From: Haemonchus contortus
Taxonomy: Eukaryota > Nematoda > Chromadorea > Rhabditida > Trichostrongylidae
Reading direction: 5' to 3'
NCBI GenBank assembly: GCA_000469685.2
Contig: LS997563.1
Span: 21,398,687 to 21,462,686, forward strand
Length of the DNA stretch: 64,000 nt
Position numbers and translations under genes: made by a program. Numbering within the stretch: position 1 is the stretch's first letter; each line of letters begins with the position of its first letter. Under the pieces are notes generated by a model. The model did no database searches. It was given only the letters and a program-made list of their open reading frames with translations, and was not told the DNA's origin. Positions 12,073 to 23,090 of the stretch are shown piece by piece.

Positions 12073-13040
12073 TTAGTCGTCGTCCTCGACGACTGTCCTA
12101 GCTCCAGGAGGTGGAATTTTTCTGCTCCCCTGGAAATAACGGTATACGGGTATTTTGCGGCTGCCACTCCTAGGTAGGCGTTGTAAAACTGCATCGCCGC
12201 TTCCGGGGTACCTGCTTCCAGAAAAAGTTTCCCATTTATCCATTCGCTGCTGGCCGTGGTGATGACTTGTCAATTGCCGCCAAGTTTCAGAAACGCCATG
12301 TCCAGGGTTCTCCACAGTTTCCCCATGGCCTTCCATTTCTGGAAGTTTTCTGCTGTTACCGGCGTCATGCTGTCACCACCCGCCCTCCTTCTTCCACGTG
12401 GTTCTTCACCAAATCTACAATTTCCCTCAAGAACTCCTTTCGGCCTTTGTCCTCTATCGGGAACACGATTATCCAAATACCAAAAGTGCTCCAACTGGCA
12501 AGTGATTCTCTCAGGCTGCTATATGACGTCACTACTTTGGTGGTAAGTCCTCCCTTAGGGCCGTCCGTTTCCAGCAGCAGAGCTGATTCTGGCGCCGCGG
12601 ATCCTGCGGGACCGTTCTTCAACTTCCTGGTGGCTCCGGATTCATCTGCCAAATCCATCTTGAGCCTCTCGAACGCTCCTCTGTAGAAATCGATTATGCG
12701 TTTTCCTTCAATCACCTCGTGTTTCGCTACAGACGGCGTCGTGCATATAAACTCTGTCCAGTCGGTACAGAGAGAATACGCGAGCTTCAGGATTCTCCTC
12801 AGTGCCTCCTCGTCCAACGAAACGACACCCTGCTTGAAGAACGCGATCTTCTGCGGAACGGTCAGCTCCTTCCTGATGAATATTGAAGCCGCCTTTCAGG
12901 CACTCCACATGTCCCCAAACGGTTTCTTTCCGTATGCTCTTGGAAGGTGGATTCCCTCAATGTCAGCCAAAGTTGCCCTCGCAAAGCAGTTGTCCTGGCA
13001 CTGATACTGAATGTGCCCCTTGTCCTTGGGACTCGTCAGC
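12073..13040 (-). pseudogene. Extra 3' ORF of the gypsy element, frameshifted, function unknown
   Basis: Directly after the integrase stop, and overlapping it in another frame, a coding-like stretch of about 320 residues can be followed through a stop and several frame changes. Pieces include HIQYQCQDNCFARATLADIE, LTVPQKIAFFKQGVVSLDEE, WSTFGIWIIVFPIEDKGRKE, NFQKWKAMGKLWRTLDMAFL and QFYNAYLGVAAAKYPYTVIS. It ends with an acidic tail (VVEDDD) close to the polypurine tract. There is no signal peptide, membrane helix or other envelope-like feature. The alternation of a hydrophobic strand and amphipathic helices suggests a folded globular domain, but I do not recognise it. Its position between integrase and LTR marks it as an accessory ORF of this element. 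Confidence 0.5.
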
Positions 13041-14223
13041 ACTGCGCCTCTGGAATCACTTGTATATATCTTACAAACTTTGCTTTTGGTTTTCTACCTT
13101 TACGACCTCTGACGTGAGCTGTGTCAACCCGTTCGTCTGAGATCTCTTTAGGAACTATTCTCAACATGTCAAACTGAATCCGCACTGGTTCACTATTTTC
13201 TCCTATCCTAGTCACCAGTGCTGAATTTTCACTGACCTCAATTACACGAAATGGTCCTGCCCATTTGTTTACTAACTTCGGGTGTGTCTCTCGCACTTTT
13301 TCTCCAGGCGAAAAAACATACACCCGGTCTCCTAATTTTGGAAATACTTTTCCTTCGACCTTTTTCCTGAAGTCGTAAGAATTTTTCATTTGCTCTCTCA
13401 CATGACCGTTGTATTCCTTTATTCTTTCATGGGTTTCTGCCACTGCTTGCAAGATTTCTGCTTTGTAGTCTCCCCACGACTTATCTATGGAGTACCTACT
13501 TACACCTGCGTTCGGTATGACCTCTGACGGAAAAATTGGATCTATACCGTAAAGTAGAAAATATGGGCTTTCTCCCGTTGCCCGGTGGGGCACCATATTG
13601 TATGCCATCATGCAAAATGGTAACCTGGTATCCCATTCCGCAGGTACTACTGTAGACTTTCTCAACATGCCAACTATAGTCCCATTAGGCCTCTCTGTTA
13701 GCCCGTTTGCTCTCGGGTTGTACCCTTTGGTCGTCACATGCTTAATCTTTGTAATCTTTGTGATTTCCTCCATAACATGGTTAACGAATTCTCCGCCCTT
13801 GTCTGAGAGAATCGTTTTTGGCCAACGACACCCGTCAGCTATCCATCTCATGAAAAATGTTCTAGCGATAGTTTCAGCTGATTTGTCTGGTACCGGATAT
13901 GCAGCTGCATTCTTCGAAAAATGATCTATTACTGTGACCGCATACTTATTTCCCTTACTCGTTGGTCCTAGTTCCAGCACATCAATGCCTACTATCTCAT
14001 ATGGTCTCGATGTAACAATAGGCTTCAAAGGTGGGACCAATGTCTGGTTAGGGTTGTGCACAAAGCATTTTTGGCACTCTTTCGTCCACCTATAAATATC
14101 CTGCACCATTCCTGGCCAGTATACTTCTTTGGACAACCTGCCCACAAGTTTCTTCGCATTGAAGTGGCCTGCGAACAACCCACTGTGCGCTTCATGAAAT
14201 ATTTCATACCTATACGGGTTCAA
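13036..14223 (-). CDS. Ty3/gypsy integrase, 5'-truncated pol fragment
   Basis: This is an open reading frame of 395 residues. The zinc-binding domain has H13, H20, C50 and C53 (AHSGLFAGH then CQKC). The catalytic core follows with D81 (GIDVLEL), D141 (ILSDKGGEF) and E177 (NPRANGLTERPNG); the last two are 35 residues apart, the DD35E spacing of retroviral-type integrases. A basic C-terminal domain follows (LGDRVYVFSPGEKV, KLVNKWAGPFRVIE), typical of gypsy integrases. Protease, RT and RNase H are missing, because the frame runs into an AT-rich tandem repeat at about 14220. The catalytic residues are intact, but without the rest of pol and a second LTR the copy cannot act alone. It would insert element cDNA into the genome. 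Confidence 0.9.
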   Translation of the reverse strand: MNPYRYEIFHEAHSGLFAGHFNAKKLVGRLSKEVYWPGMVQDIYRWTKECQKCFVHNPNQTLVPPLKPIVTSRPYEIVGIDVLELGPTSKGNKYAVTVIDHFSKNAAAYPVPDKSAETIARTFFMRWIADGCRWPKTILSDKGGEFVNHVMEEITKITKIKHVTTKGYNPRANGLTERPNGTIVGMLRKSTVVPAEWDTRLPFCMMAYNMVPHRATGESPYFLLYGIDPIFPSEVIPNAGVSRYSIDKSWGDYKAEILQAVAETHERIKEYNGHVREQMKNSYDFRKKVEGKVFPKLGDRVYVFSPGEKVRETHPKLVNKWAGPFRVIEVSENSALVTRIGENSEPVRIQFDMLRIVPKEISDERVDTAHVRGRKGRKPKAKFVRYIQVIPEAQC

Positions 14224-15180
14224 AAGTACACACAGTTGAGATACTAAAACAATTGTTATAATGATATACTATACGTTGATATTATAAGGTTATAACAAAA
14301 ACAAGTAATAAACAACAATAAAGGAATCTTAATTTTTGAATATAAGTTAATCAAAAAACATACCTGACAAAACTGAAGCATAGCTCAAACGGTAGCCCAA
14401 AGTTCAAGTGAGCATACGGTTGCGATAGTAAAAAAATTTTATTATAGTGATATACAGAATGTTGGAACTACATCGTTAACGTTTTAACGTTGCCTACAGC
14501 ATTGATTAATGGGATAACATTCCTTTTCTCACTATATTGGAAAGTACTAATTACAAATTATATAAAAGAATGATAATTACTAAATTCATTCCCCTGAACC
14601 GTATTAACTAAATGACGTTGAGTCGCCGCAGTATAAACGTAACAACAACGTGGCACAAGAGCGTGTCCCTCACACTTAAAACATGGATTTAAACATTCGA
14701 TCTTTATTTATTGTTGCATTCGAAATAATTATACTGGAAAAGTTAACACCAAAAACTTATATCAAAAACGTGCAATAAACAATATGCATAAAATGGAAAT
14801 GCAATATATTTTAAGATTAAAACATACCTATCAAAACTGAACCTATGATCAAATGGTGACACACAGTTCTAATACACTCACGGTCGCGATACTAAATATT
14901 GTTATATTTTTCTATAGTTATAACTATATTGTTAGTAATATAATGAAAAAAGTTTACCGATACGAACATATAAAGATAAGGGTAGTAATTAAATGTACAT
15001 ACCTTAACTGAAGTGACTAAAAGACGTTGAATCGTAGTAGTGACAAGTATGGCGACCGCTGGCGTTAGGGCGTGTAACTCACACTGAATAGGCGGATTTA
15101 GAATATCATACTTCGTACAGGAATGTATTCGGAACATTTGAAAATAGAGACTTAACTATTAAACAAGAAATTCATATCGA
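14217..15180. repeat. AT-rich imperfect tandem repeat, units of about 0.4-0.46 kb
   Basis: A block with CAAAACTGAA, a CGGTTGCGATA-like string and a run of AT-rich sequence occurs at about 14370-14450. It recurs at about 14830-14920 with CACGGTCGCGATACTAA. A second block with TGACGTTGAGTCG and GCGTGTCCCTCACAC near 14610-14670 recurs with GACGTTGAATCG and GCGTGTAACTCACAC near 15025-15090. A third, truncated unit touches the integrase end at 14217. No coding potential is seen. Confidence 0.55.
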
Positions 15181-16070
15181 TTACAGAGTACTAGTAATAA
15201 GAAGTGAACGATGTGAGTGAAACGATATAATTTACTGACGAGCAGACACGGACAGTGAATGACACTAGACCGGAAAACATGGTGAGGAAAAGTTTTTTTG
15301 ATGTCCTAATTGATACGGTACTATGATCTTCACCATGTTGGAATGGCTAATCAGATATACATTCGAGGTAAGAGTAGACCTTTGAAGGCATTTTTCCACG
15401 CGTAATAACATAGTACGTAATTGCACAACTTACGATTATTAGACGTCTACAATGTTTAATAACTTAATATAACGAGCTTTATGTTTATAAAGCGACCTTT
15501 TTGGTTTGTGTAGCATTCCCTTTAGCAATATTAGCCTTAAAAATATTATTCATGAATTATTGATACTCAGGAAGATTTTGAGATATTCTTATGCTATTGA
15601 CACTAATGGCATAGAAAATTTAGAGCAGTTCCTTTCCTTTTTCATGCTCAATTAAACAACTATCTCCTTTAATAGATTTCTATTGGTCTATGCATGGTTT
15701 GATACGTTCATACTAGTTCTAATTTGTAACCAGTTTTATAGGAATTTTGTGATAACAGACCTGCAGGCAATGTACATCAGTTTTATTGGATAGGAACGCC
15801 ATATAATATATATATATATATATTATATTTGATATACATGATGACAGGATAAAAAAGGACCATACAGGATTTGTGCATTTGGTTCTCCATGACGATGCGA
15901 AGTTTTTTTCTATTGTACTTTTTAATCCTCCTAATTGTATCTTTTCCATATTTTGTGCTCACTTTGTTTCTTACCTTCACTTTGACTAATGGGTGTAAAT
16001 GTTGTATTTGAGGTATACATACACAGTCATCACAGCGATTGGCCTCTCCCTCACCTTTTTTTTGTTTGTT
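15181..16070. other. AT-rich stretch, nothing recognised
   Basis: It holds a short (AT)n run near 15807-15830 and no recognisable gene. Short minus-strand open stretches at 15719-15980 carry no motif. Confidence 0.4.
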
Positions 16071-16074
16071 TTTG

Positions 16075-16355
16075 TTTTGTTTTGTCTTTGTTTTTGTTTT
16101 TAGTTTTATTTATTAATTTATTTACTTATTTAATTATTTATTTATTTTTTATTTATTTGTTTATTTATTTATTTTTCCTTTCTCTCCCTATGGCTGATGG
16201 GGTTATACAAGTCAGCAATGGCACGAGGGGTCGATTGTTGGCGCCTCCAGCCATAGGGATCTATAAAGGGAGCGCCAACCCCTGGCAGCAGCCCTGCCTA
16301 ACCGTCAAGGAGACCCCTCTCTGCGTCAAGGGAAGGATCGCCCTGGCGCTTAGAT
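16075..16355 (-). repeat. Structured short retroposon-like repeat with (AAAT)n tail, copy 1
   Basis: On the minus strand it starts near CATCTAAGC (about 16350) and passes a small hairpin (GGCAG/CTGCC). It then forms an 11-bp perfect stem (arms at 16248-16258 and 16186-16196), whose loop begins GAGGCGCC and contains ACCCC and a TTATA-like string. It ends in a long A-rich tail of AAAT units (16070-16180). A second copy with the same loop but a different stem sequence lies at 54155-54480. There is no ORF. It could be a SINE, a ribozyme-bearing retroposon, or part of a Penelope-like element. Confidence 0.5.
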
Positions 16356-16369
16356 GTTGGTACAGTAGA

Positions 16370-16740
16370 GTCTTCTTTTTGTGACTATTAATATAATATA
16401 AATGTTCTCCTATTCTATCTTTTAGTTTTCTAGTAGTCATTCCTACGTATTGTATTCCACATCGTATACAAGTAAGACAATAAATAACGTTTTTAGTGTA
16501 CAATTTGTTTCTTCATTTTTATATGTGTTGATGCATAACCCTGTAACCTTAGAGTGAATAAAGTTTTTGGTGTCAGTAATGTTGCATATTCTAAATTGTC
16601 TTCCACAAGTAGTACTCTTTTCTGTGTTACCAAAGTTTTGTAAATACTTGGCCTCTCCTCTTACCTTTGTAAATTTATTGTTGAGGTAATAAGATGTTGT
16701 TAAGAGGTTTGTTTTAGATCCTCTGTTTCGCTTGCCTTAT
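16370..16740 (-). pseudogene. PLE GIY-YIG endonuclease domain fragment
   Basis: On the minus strand, pieces read NNKFTKVRGEAKYLQNFG, GRQFRICNITDTKNFIHS, VTGLCINTYKNEETNC and, after a one-base frame change, NVIYCLTCIRCGIQYVGM followed by RKLKDRIGEHLYYI. The I-Y-C-L-T-C then C-G-x-Q-Y-V-G core with a downstream R-I-x-E-H is the GIY-YIG nuclease of Penelope-like retroelements. The sequence is close to the endonuclease at 53830-54130, so both belong to one family. The frame breaks right after the domain, where the structured repeat begins. No RT lies next to it; an RT of the same family is 4 kb away at 20430-23090. Confidence 0.75.
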
Positions 16741-18065
16741 CCAGCAAGTGGCCTGTGATAGTTTTTAGATGTGGCGGCGGTTCGATCAATGTTGCTGAAC
16801 CATCGTTGGTGGGTGAAGTGATGGGCTGTCTCCTCTTTGCACGACGATCCTCGAAAGAACAAACACCCAGGGATTAATCATATCATAGAAGAGAAGAGAC
16901 AAGAGGAAGGACCGTCATCGGTGGCTAAATTTGGCTAACAATTTTAGCTGACCCCACGCTACAAGGACGTGATCAGGAATCAATCGATATGCGAGTAGCG
17001 GCTTCTGAACACCTGAACACTGACCGGTTAAGGCGGCAAAAAATAGTGTAAGTAATAGCAACCCGATGAGCTGATTCCATGATCCAGAATGAATCCATGG
17101 AACTGAGTGTATGGATAGCTCGTCACGAAAGTCAACACATAGAAATCTCCGGCAGTAGAAACCGAAAGACTGCTAGAGAGAAAAGCTGATCTTCGTGGAT
17201 AGGACGAGCAAAACCGAACGGATGCCGCTAGACCAGTCGATCAAAATGATACTCACGTGAAGTAGTCTTGGAGTGATTGTAGTGACGAAATTCCAAATCG
17301 GACGTTGCTTCGAAGCACAGTATGCGATAAAAACACTTCACAAGGTTTCCAACTGGTACGAATCTGTGGTATTTTAGGGATGCCTTTATGTTTTTGTGTT
17401 TTTTATGACTGGGAAAAGGCCTTCTTGCTTCCTTCTCTTTGTCCCTAACAGCAACCCCCCCTTGCTTTTGTGAGGCGTGTATCACTTTCAACTCTATCTT
17501 TACCCTCAACTTTTCTCAGGTTAGAAAAAGCGCACTAAAGGCTCAAAGGCCACTAGTGCCGATGGTCAAGCCTGTAAATGTGGAACAGAGACGCAATCAC
17601 TACGACTATGATATACTTTTGGGGCGTAAGTGCTAGAGAAAGTATAGAACATGCACTCTTGATGGCAGATGGAGGTCATAACAACCATAGACTGTTATGG
17701 CACCGAAAAGTCGTTGTTAGCTTTTGCTATGAAACGGTATTGTACTGCTTATAAGTACACATATGTTTTCTGCAGCAGATAACTTGCCCTCAATGAGCTC
17801 TTCCCGGTCAACGTACATTTTACAGTCACCTATCTAAAAAACTGATCCTGCTTCCTCACAAATAGTGAACAGCGTTTATCGATTACCTCTGTTACCTCTT
17901 TGCACTGGACACTTTCATTCGAATTTTACAAACCTTTTATGGAAACGTCCTTCACACAACTTCCACAACTTCAAAAAGTCTAGTGTAACAAATTGAAGTC
18001 AGTGGGGCAAAAAAAACGACAATAAGCAAATCCATCAAAAAAAAGAGAATAACCACACAAACTAA
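16741..18065. other. No gene recognised
   Basis: This is repeat-like unique sequence with short open stretches only. A minus-strand open stretch at 17228-17509 lacks any motif. Confidence 0.35.
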
Positions 18066-18071
18066 AGATGG

Positions 18072-18132
18072 CTCGTTTCGTCTCTTCACCAGACGAACCA
18101 CCGTCTCCACCTTCCCTTAAGCTCATCAGCGG
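18072..18132 (-). ncRNA. Hammerhead-like motif, probably a PLE relic
   Basis: On the minus strand CTGATGA (18123-18129) is followed, after a spacer able to form only a weak stem II, by CGAAAC (18075-18080). These are the two conserved core blocks of a hammerhead ribozyme. A related motif with a better stem II lies at 57128-57181. I could not find convincing stem I/III pairing, so it is probably inactive. Confidence 0.35.
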
Positions 18133-18779
18133 CTCGATGTCAGTGGAAAAGGAAATGGGTAAAGGTATTGTTTGATTCAAGGACAGGTATGATAATGAAG
18201 TATACTATTGGAGACGCCTAGTTCTGTTTAAGAATGCCATTAACCAAATAGCTGAGTTTATTGAAATTCTCCTCAATAGAAGTCTTGTAACATATAAATC
18301 TACCAGTTTTGCTACGCACGCTAATTAATGCGTGCACCATATGCCCACTACCGCTTACCTACGACTTGTTAGAGGACCAATATGAACAGTGTCGGTTGAC
18401 TTCCCTTCTCATAACCGTTTCTCCATTAGGTGATATTCCCATTTTGAACGAACTGATGCCGCTTTGTGGGTGTTGTTCTCCTAAGACTAATAGGTGGTCG
18501 TGGAATTTTTCCATTCTGCCCTTCTCGAGTTCCTAGGTGTTTGATTGTCGTGAGGCGAGTTGTGATTTTTAGTCTGTGACGTCATAAATAGTGTGGATAT
18601 TAATCAGCGGACCAATATAAAGAGCATCGACATCGTCTTTCCATTTCATAACTGTTTCCTCACCGCGCTCATTTGACATTAACACTCTTCGTCGTGCCCA
18701 CGTGACTTTCGGAAGGACCCACAAACGGGCATGCAAAAAAACACACAAAATTACCGTTTTAATTATAGAGACAGTCGGA

Positions 18780-20460
18780 CCGCCCGGCTAACACCAGGCT
18801 TCCCTCTTTCTTATGATAGAGTTGTGATAGCCGGCAAACAGCACTCTCCTATGAAACGAATGAAACCTCTTTGCAATAGGGCATGCAAAAGATATTCAAA
18901 ATGTGCCGATGCCTATGCCTTTGATTAAAATCTGTCTGTCTCGATCTGTCGCTGTTGATTTTAAAAATAATGACCCATTGACCCATTGCGTACCGCGTGC
19001 TGCACATGGTGAAGCACGCGGTACGTTCTGTGTGGCTGCGTTCTGCACGCCGTAAACCACGTCGCCCGCGTCGATTTTGAAGGAAACGCCGGGCACATGC
19101 GACAGCTAGCGCAAAACACGGCGGTACGCAATGGGTTAAGATTTAACTGGTAGTGCATTCAAAGCCTTGAATGGTCCTCATAAATGGTGTCAAGCCATAA
19201 TATTACCATTATCAAATGTCTCCATGAATGTAGCTCCTTTTCTCTACAGATGCATTGAATGAGAATCCAAGATGTTAGCGCTCGGATAAGTTTTGCCATG
19301 AATGATATCAAAGCAGAGAGGAACCCTGGTCCTTCACTGAATCACAAACTTTGCTGGGTAGCGGTCGTAAGCAGGAAGTGAACCAAATTTCATAATCGGT
19401 CCCTATCTGTGCACTTATGCTTCTTGTCGAACGAAACATATCAAAGAATCAAAGCTAGATCGTGAATAACAAAGGCGCTAGGATTCAACTCTTGATTGGA
19501 TCTTGTTCTTTAAGGCCTCTTCTATCGTCAGTGCTCCTATCATCCTCCCTCTATTCCTACTAATTTTGCTCTCCAAGTCCACGGGATCAGGAATAATGGA
19601 TTTTCGCTCAGGCATTTATTTCGCACAAATCCCGCCTTCAGTGGGCTGGGTCCGGTCTTCCCGCCTGTCATAAGTGGTCCCATCCTGATGCCTATATTCC
19701 TGCAAAGTTTGAACGCCCTGGGCCAAATTAATAATTTTGGCACAAACCCCGCCCCCTGTGGCCCGATCCTGCCACCCACCATTAGTGTTCCCACCCTGCC
19801 TCGGGTACTTTCTAATAAATTTTAACTCTCTAGGTTCACAGGGACACGGGTTATGATTTTCACCTGAAACATTTGTTTCACACAAACCCCAACCCATGTG
19901 GGCGGAGTCCGGTCCTGCCACCCACCATATGTGTTCCCATCCTGCCGCCTGTGCTTCTATCAAATTTGAACATCCTAGGTTCACTGGGACAGGAGTTATG
20001 AATTTCCGTACAAACAGACAGACAGACGCGACCTACATCTCTGCCAAATTTGAACGATCCAGGTCCAATTTGACTATTTTTGAGGAAACCCGGCCCCCAC
20101 TGGGCGGAGTCCACACCTGTCACCTACCATTAGTGTTCTTATCTTGCCACCTACATCTCTGCCAAGTTTGAGTACTCTACGCTCAGGAGCAAAAGAGTTA
20201 CAGATTTACTGCGACCTACACTATTCTTGCAAGCCCCGCCCCTAGTGGGCGGAGCCTAGCTTAGATCACGTGTACCCAAGGAGTTTGGCTCATTTCCCCC
20301 CCCCCCCCCCGTGTTCATCCCCAGTCCCCACTTGTTCCAACCTGTGTGTGCTGTTCCTCGTGTTTCGACGCCCTAGATACAGTGATAGTGATAAGATAGT
20401 TACAGTGAAACATACGGACAAACATACGGACATTTGTGGTTTATATATAGTAAGGATTCC
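18780..20460. repeat. Long diverged interspersed repeat, copy I, with internal tandem units
   Basis: It parallels 24285-25300 in order: CGCCCGGCTAAC, CTTCCCTCTTTCTT, CAAACTTTGCTGGGTAGCGG, then degenerate tandem units, each with GGGCGGAGTCCGGTCCTGCC, GTGTTCCCATCCTGCC, CAAATTTGAACG and GGGACAGGAGTTATGAATTT. About five units of 120-200 bases lie between 19640 and 20250. It ends in ACAAACATACGGACA and a TATATAG string. No coding domain is seen. Confidence 0.65.
18982..19135. mobile_element. MITE with CCCATTGCGTACCGC inverted ends, TTAA-flanked
   Basis: The perfect terminal inverted repeats are CCCATTGCGTACCGC and GCGGTACGCAATGGG. The flanks are TTGA on the left and TTAA on the right, fitting a TTAA target duplication with one change. 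CCC ends plus TTAA suggest a piggyBac-type non-autonomous element. It is 154 bp with no coding capacity, and lies inside the repeat at 18780-20460. Confidence 0.65.
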
Positions 20461-21640
20461 TATGTATGCATCCAATTATACTTGTAATTACGAATTCTTC
20501 TTTGTATCCAGTTTTTAATAGAATTTCCATCACCTCTTTTAACTTTGTGTTAAACGTTTCCATGTTGAACATGTATAAGCAATTCTCAATGTTGCGTGTA
20601 TATAATAGAGGCTTCAATGGTATTGTAAATATTAGTATCGCACTGAGGAAATCTAATGACCTTGAAGCTGAAATCATCATTTTTATTATAAAGTTTGGTA
20701 CAGTTTGGTATAGTAGTTTTACTAATGGTTATAATAATATTCAAGTCTAAATAATTACTATTTCTCTCACTCGAATGTGTTTTTGAGATCAAGCGTATTT
20801 TTATATATTTAAGAGAGCTGCTCTTCAATATGTGATTCAGTTTGGTTATGTACTATTGATAATCGTCCATATATTTGAATGGAATGAACATCTCATTTTC
20901 ATTGAATCTTAGATCCTTCGAATAATCAATTCCATTATTGAAAGTGTCATATCCGCTAGGAGAGGACTGAAGTTGCCTCCTTGTGTCACAGCTTTTATCT
21001 GTTTATAAATATATTTCCAGAAACACAGGAACTGTTAGATATTAAATAATCCGTATAAAGAAGCAAGTCATGAATCTTATTATATCTATATTTAATTTTG
21101 ATAACTAGATCGTCTGTATAAAAAACGTTGTACCGGTTAGTTGCTATCATAGTCTTGTTAGCATTACCGAAGCAAATTTCAAGTAGGTTCAACATGTTGT
21201 TTATAATGAGATTGTGGTTTAGACTTGTAAACATATCCGTAAAATCAGCGGTGTAGAGCTTTACATTGCTATGAGTAAAGGAACTAAGTTCATTACAAAT
21301 ATTGATGTTACTTATAGACCAGTATATTTCGATAGTTACAACTGTTTTTATTTTGTATTAGTCTAGTGTAATTGATAGAGTGCTTCTTTATAAATTCGGA
21401 AATAGTGTGGAATTCTTAAGCTCAAGGTTTAATACTGCTGTTATGAGCACCGGTGATAAATCTGAATTTGACTGGACCTTTATGTAACTTCGGAAGTGCT
21501 TATATAATGGGAAGGCCACAGACTTGCGGAGCCACATTAAGCTTACTGCGAACACAAAGAAATTTGTGTTTTAGTATCAATGAATATTTATCATTGCATT
21601 GAATAAGTTCGTAAGTGTTATTAGTATTTTTATGGGCATA

Positions 21641-22939
21641 CAGGGTGGCTACAAAGTATGATCCAGCAAATCACACGTCGCTTGCTAACCTGTAAATCCC
21701 TGTTTCAGCTGTGCCATATATGCTCTGGATAAAGCATGTCAGTCATGCCTTATACCCGAATTATTGCGACTGTCGATCAAAGTACCTCGGAGAAATGCGA
21801 CCATCTCCTAACCGTGCCACAATCGCACATCTCGTGGACGAAGGATGTTCCGCTGCGGAGATCGCAAGAAGGCTGCACATTAACGACAGAACGGTCAGAA
21901 GAATTGTGGCCTAGTGAAGCGTGGACACCATCTACCACTTCCAAAATCAGGGCGTCCAAGAACTGTCAATGTTCCTCGGATTCGGAAGGTGATTAAGAAG
22001 AGGATCTCACGCAACGATGAAGTCAGCATGAACAAAATTGCTTCGGATTTGCATATCTCGCGAAGGAGTGTTCAAAACATTGTGAAATGTGAGCTAGATT
22101 TTCACAGTTACCGCTTCTTTCGAGGCCAGATGCTCAGCGAAGCAGCAAAGAAGAACAGACTGGAAAAATGTCAGAAGCTTCTGGCAGCAGTCCGTGCGGG
22201 TTGCCTCTCGGACATCGTGTGGACAGACGAGAAAATTTTCACGGTCGAGGTCGCGCACAACAGCCAAAACCAGCGGCAGTTGCTACCTCGGGCAGAGAAA
22301 AACTCCAGAAAACGACGAGTGAAAACCAGAAGCCCGTTCCCGAAGTCGGTGATGGTATGGGCCGGAATAACATCAGAAGGCAAAACACCTCTCGTTTTTG
22401 TTGATAAAAACATCAAAATCAACTCCGAAACTTACCAGAATGTTATTTTAAGGGACACACTATTGCCATGGGCCCGAAATCATTTCGGAGAAAGGAACTT
22501 TGTTTTGCAACAGGACTGGGCACCAGCACATGGGTCGAAATCTACGATTTCCTTCTGCCGACATCATTTTCCTGGACTCTGGGACAAAGACATGTGGCCA
22601 TCTAACTCCCCAGACCTCAATCCAATGGACTACTCAGTTTGGAGCTATCTGCAGCAGAAAGTGTCTTCTTCACCCCACCGCAGTTTGGACAGTCTAAAAG
22701 CAGCTCTTCAGATGGAGTGGCAGAACATTGATGTCGACTACTTGCGGCCCACCGTGGAAGCCTTTACGAAAAGATTGGAAGCTTGTATTCTGGCCAGAGG
22801 CGATCATTTCGAACAATACCTCGAATAAATGTTCCTTTATCTTAGTTGTACCATTTAATGAAAATTCTTGTAGAAATGTATGATATTTTTACTTTTTTAC
22901 ATGCGAATAAATACCGGACCATACTTTGTAGCCACCCTG
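21641..22939 (+). mobile_element. DD37D mariner/Tc1-type (maT-like) transposon, near-complete
   Basis: The terminal inverted repeats are CAGGGTGGCTACAAAGTATG and its complement ending at 22939. TA dinucleotides flank both ends (21639-21640 and 22940-22941), the usual target duplication. Length is 1299 bp, normal for the group. It encodes one transposase (see next entry) and lies inside a PLE, so it arrived later. Confidence 0.92.
21711..22828 (+). pseudogene. maT-like transposase with one frameshift
   Basis: The N-terminal part (21711-21911) encodes a helix-turn-helix DNA-binding region (TIAHLVDEGCSAAEIARRLH then DRTVRRIV). It stops at TAG and the protein resum in another frame at 21914-22828 for 304 residues, so a single small indel breaks it. 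The catalytic acids are visible: D in VWTDEKIF, D in QQDWAPAH and D in SPDLNPMDYSVW. Thirty-seven residues separate the second and third, the DD37D signature of maT elements rather than DD34D mariners or DD34E Tc1. It would cut and paste the element at TA sites. Apart from the frameshift it is intact to its C-terminus, so it decayed recently. Confidence 0.88.
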
Positions 22940-23090
22940 TATGTTTTATCAGTAGTTTTATATCCTGTATTATATCCAAGCTGCATTCGTGCTTCATAGT
23001 GAGAACTGATGCCAATATGCAAAGCTCTCATTGCTTCAGCAAGAGGCGCTTTCGAAGGAATGCACATTGCACTAGCGCTGAATTATCGTA

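Larger units (their letters stand above)
20430..23090 (-). mobile_element. PLE reverse transcriptase relic, copy A, split by a mariner
   Basis: Minus-strand pieces, in order from about 23090: an N-terminal block (HKFLCVRSKLN), LPII-x-ALPKLHKGPVKFRF near 21455-21510, motif A-like TADFTDMFTSLNH (21212-21250), QGGNFSPLLAD (20964-20984), the catalytic YMDD (20862-20873), NYLDLNIII and LYNKNDDFSFKVIRFP near 20690-20780, and a C-terminal helix region (MEILLKTGYKEEFV). These are the RT motifs of Penelope-like elements. The frame is broken by TAA, TGA and frameshifts. A 1.3 kb mariner sits between the N-terminal block and the first motif. The protein is close in sequence to the PLE at 52529-57990. 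Confidence 0.8.

Noticed and set aside
20291..20310. Poly-C run
   Set aside because: Simple low-complexity tract at the end of a repeat unit; no further signal.
21330..21510. In-frame TGA in the PLE RT as a possible selenocysteine codon (some Naiads are reported as selenoproteins)
   Set aside because: TAA codons and frameshifts occur in the same stretch, so ordinary decay explains the TGA.
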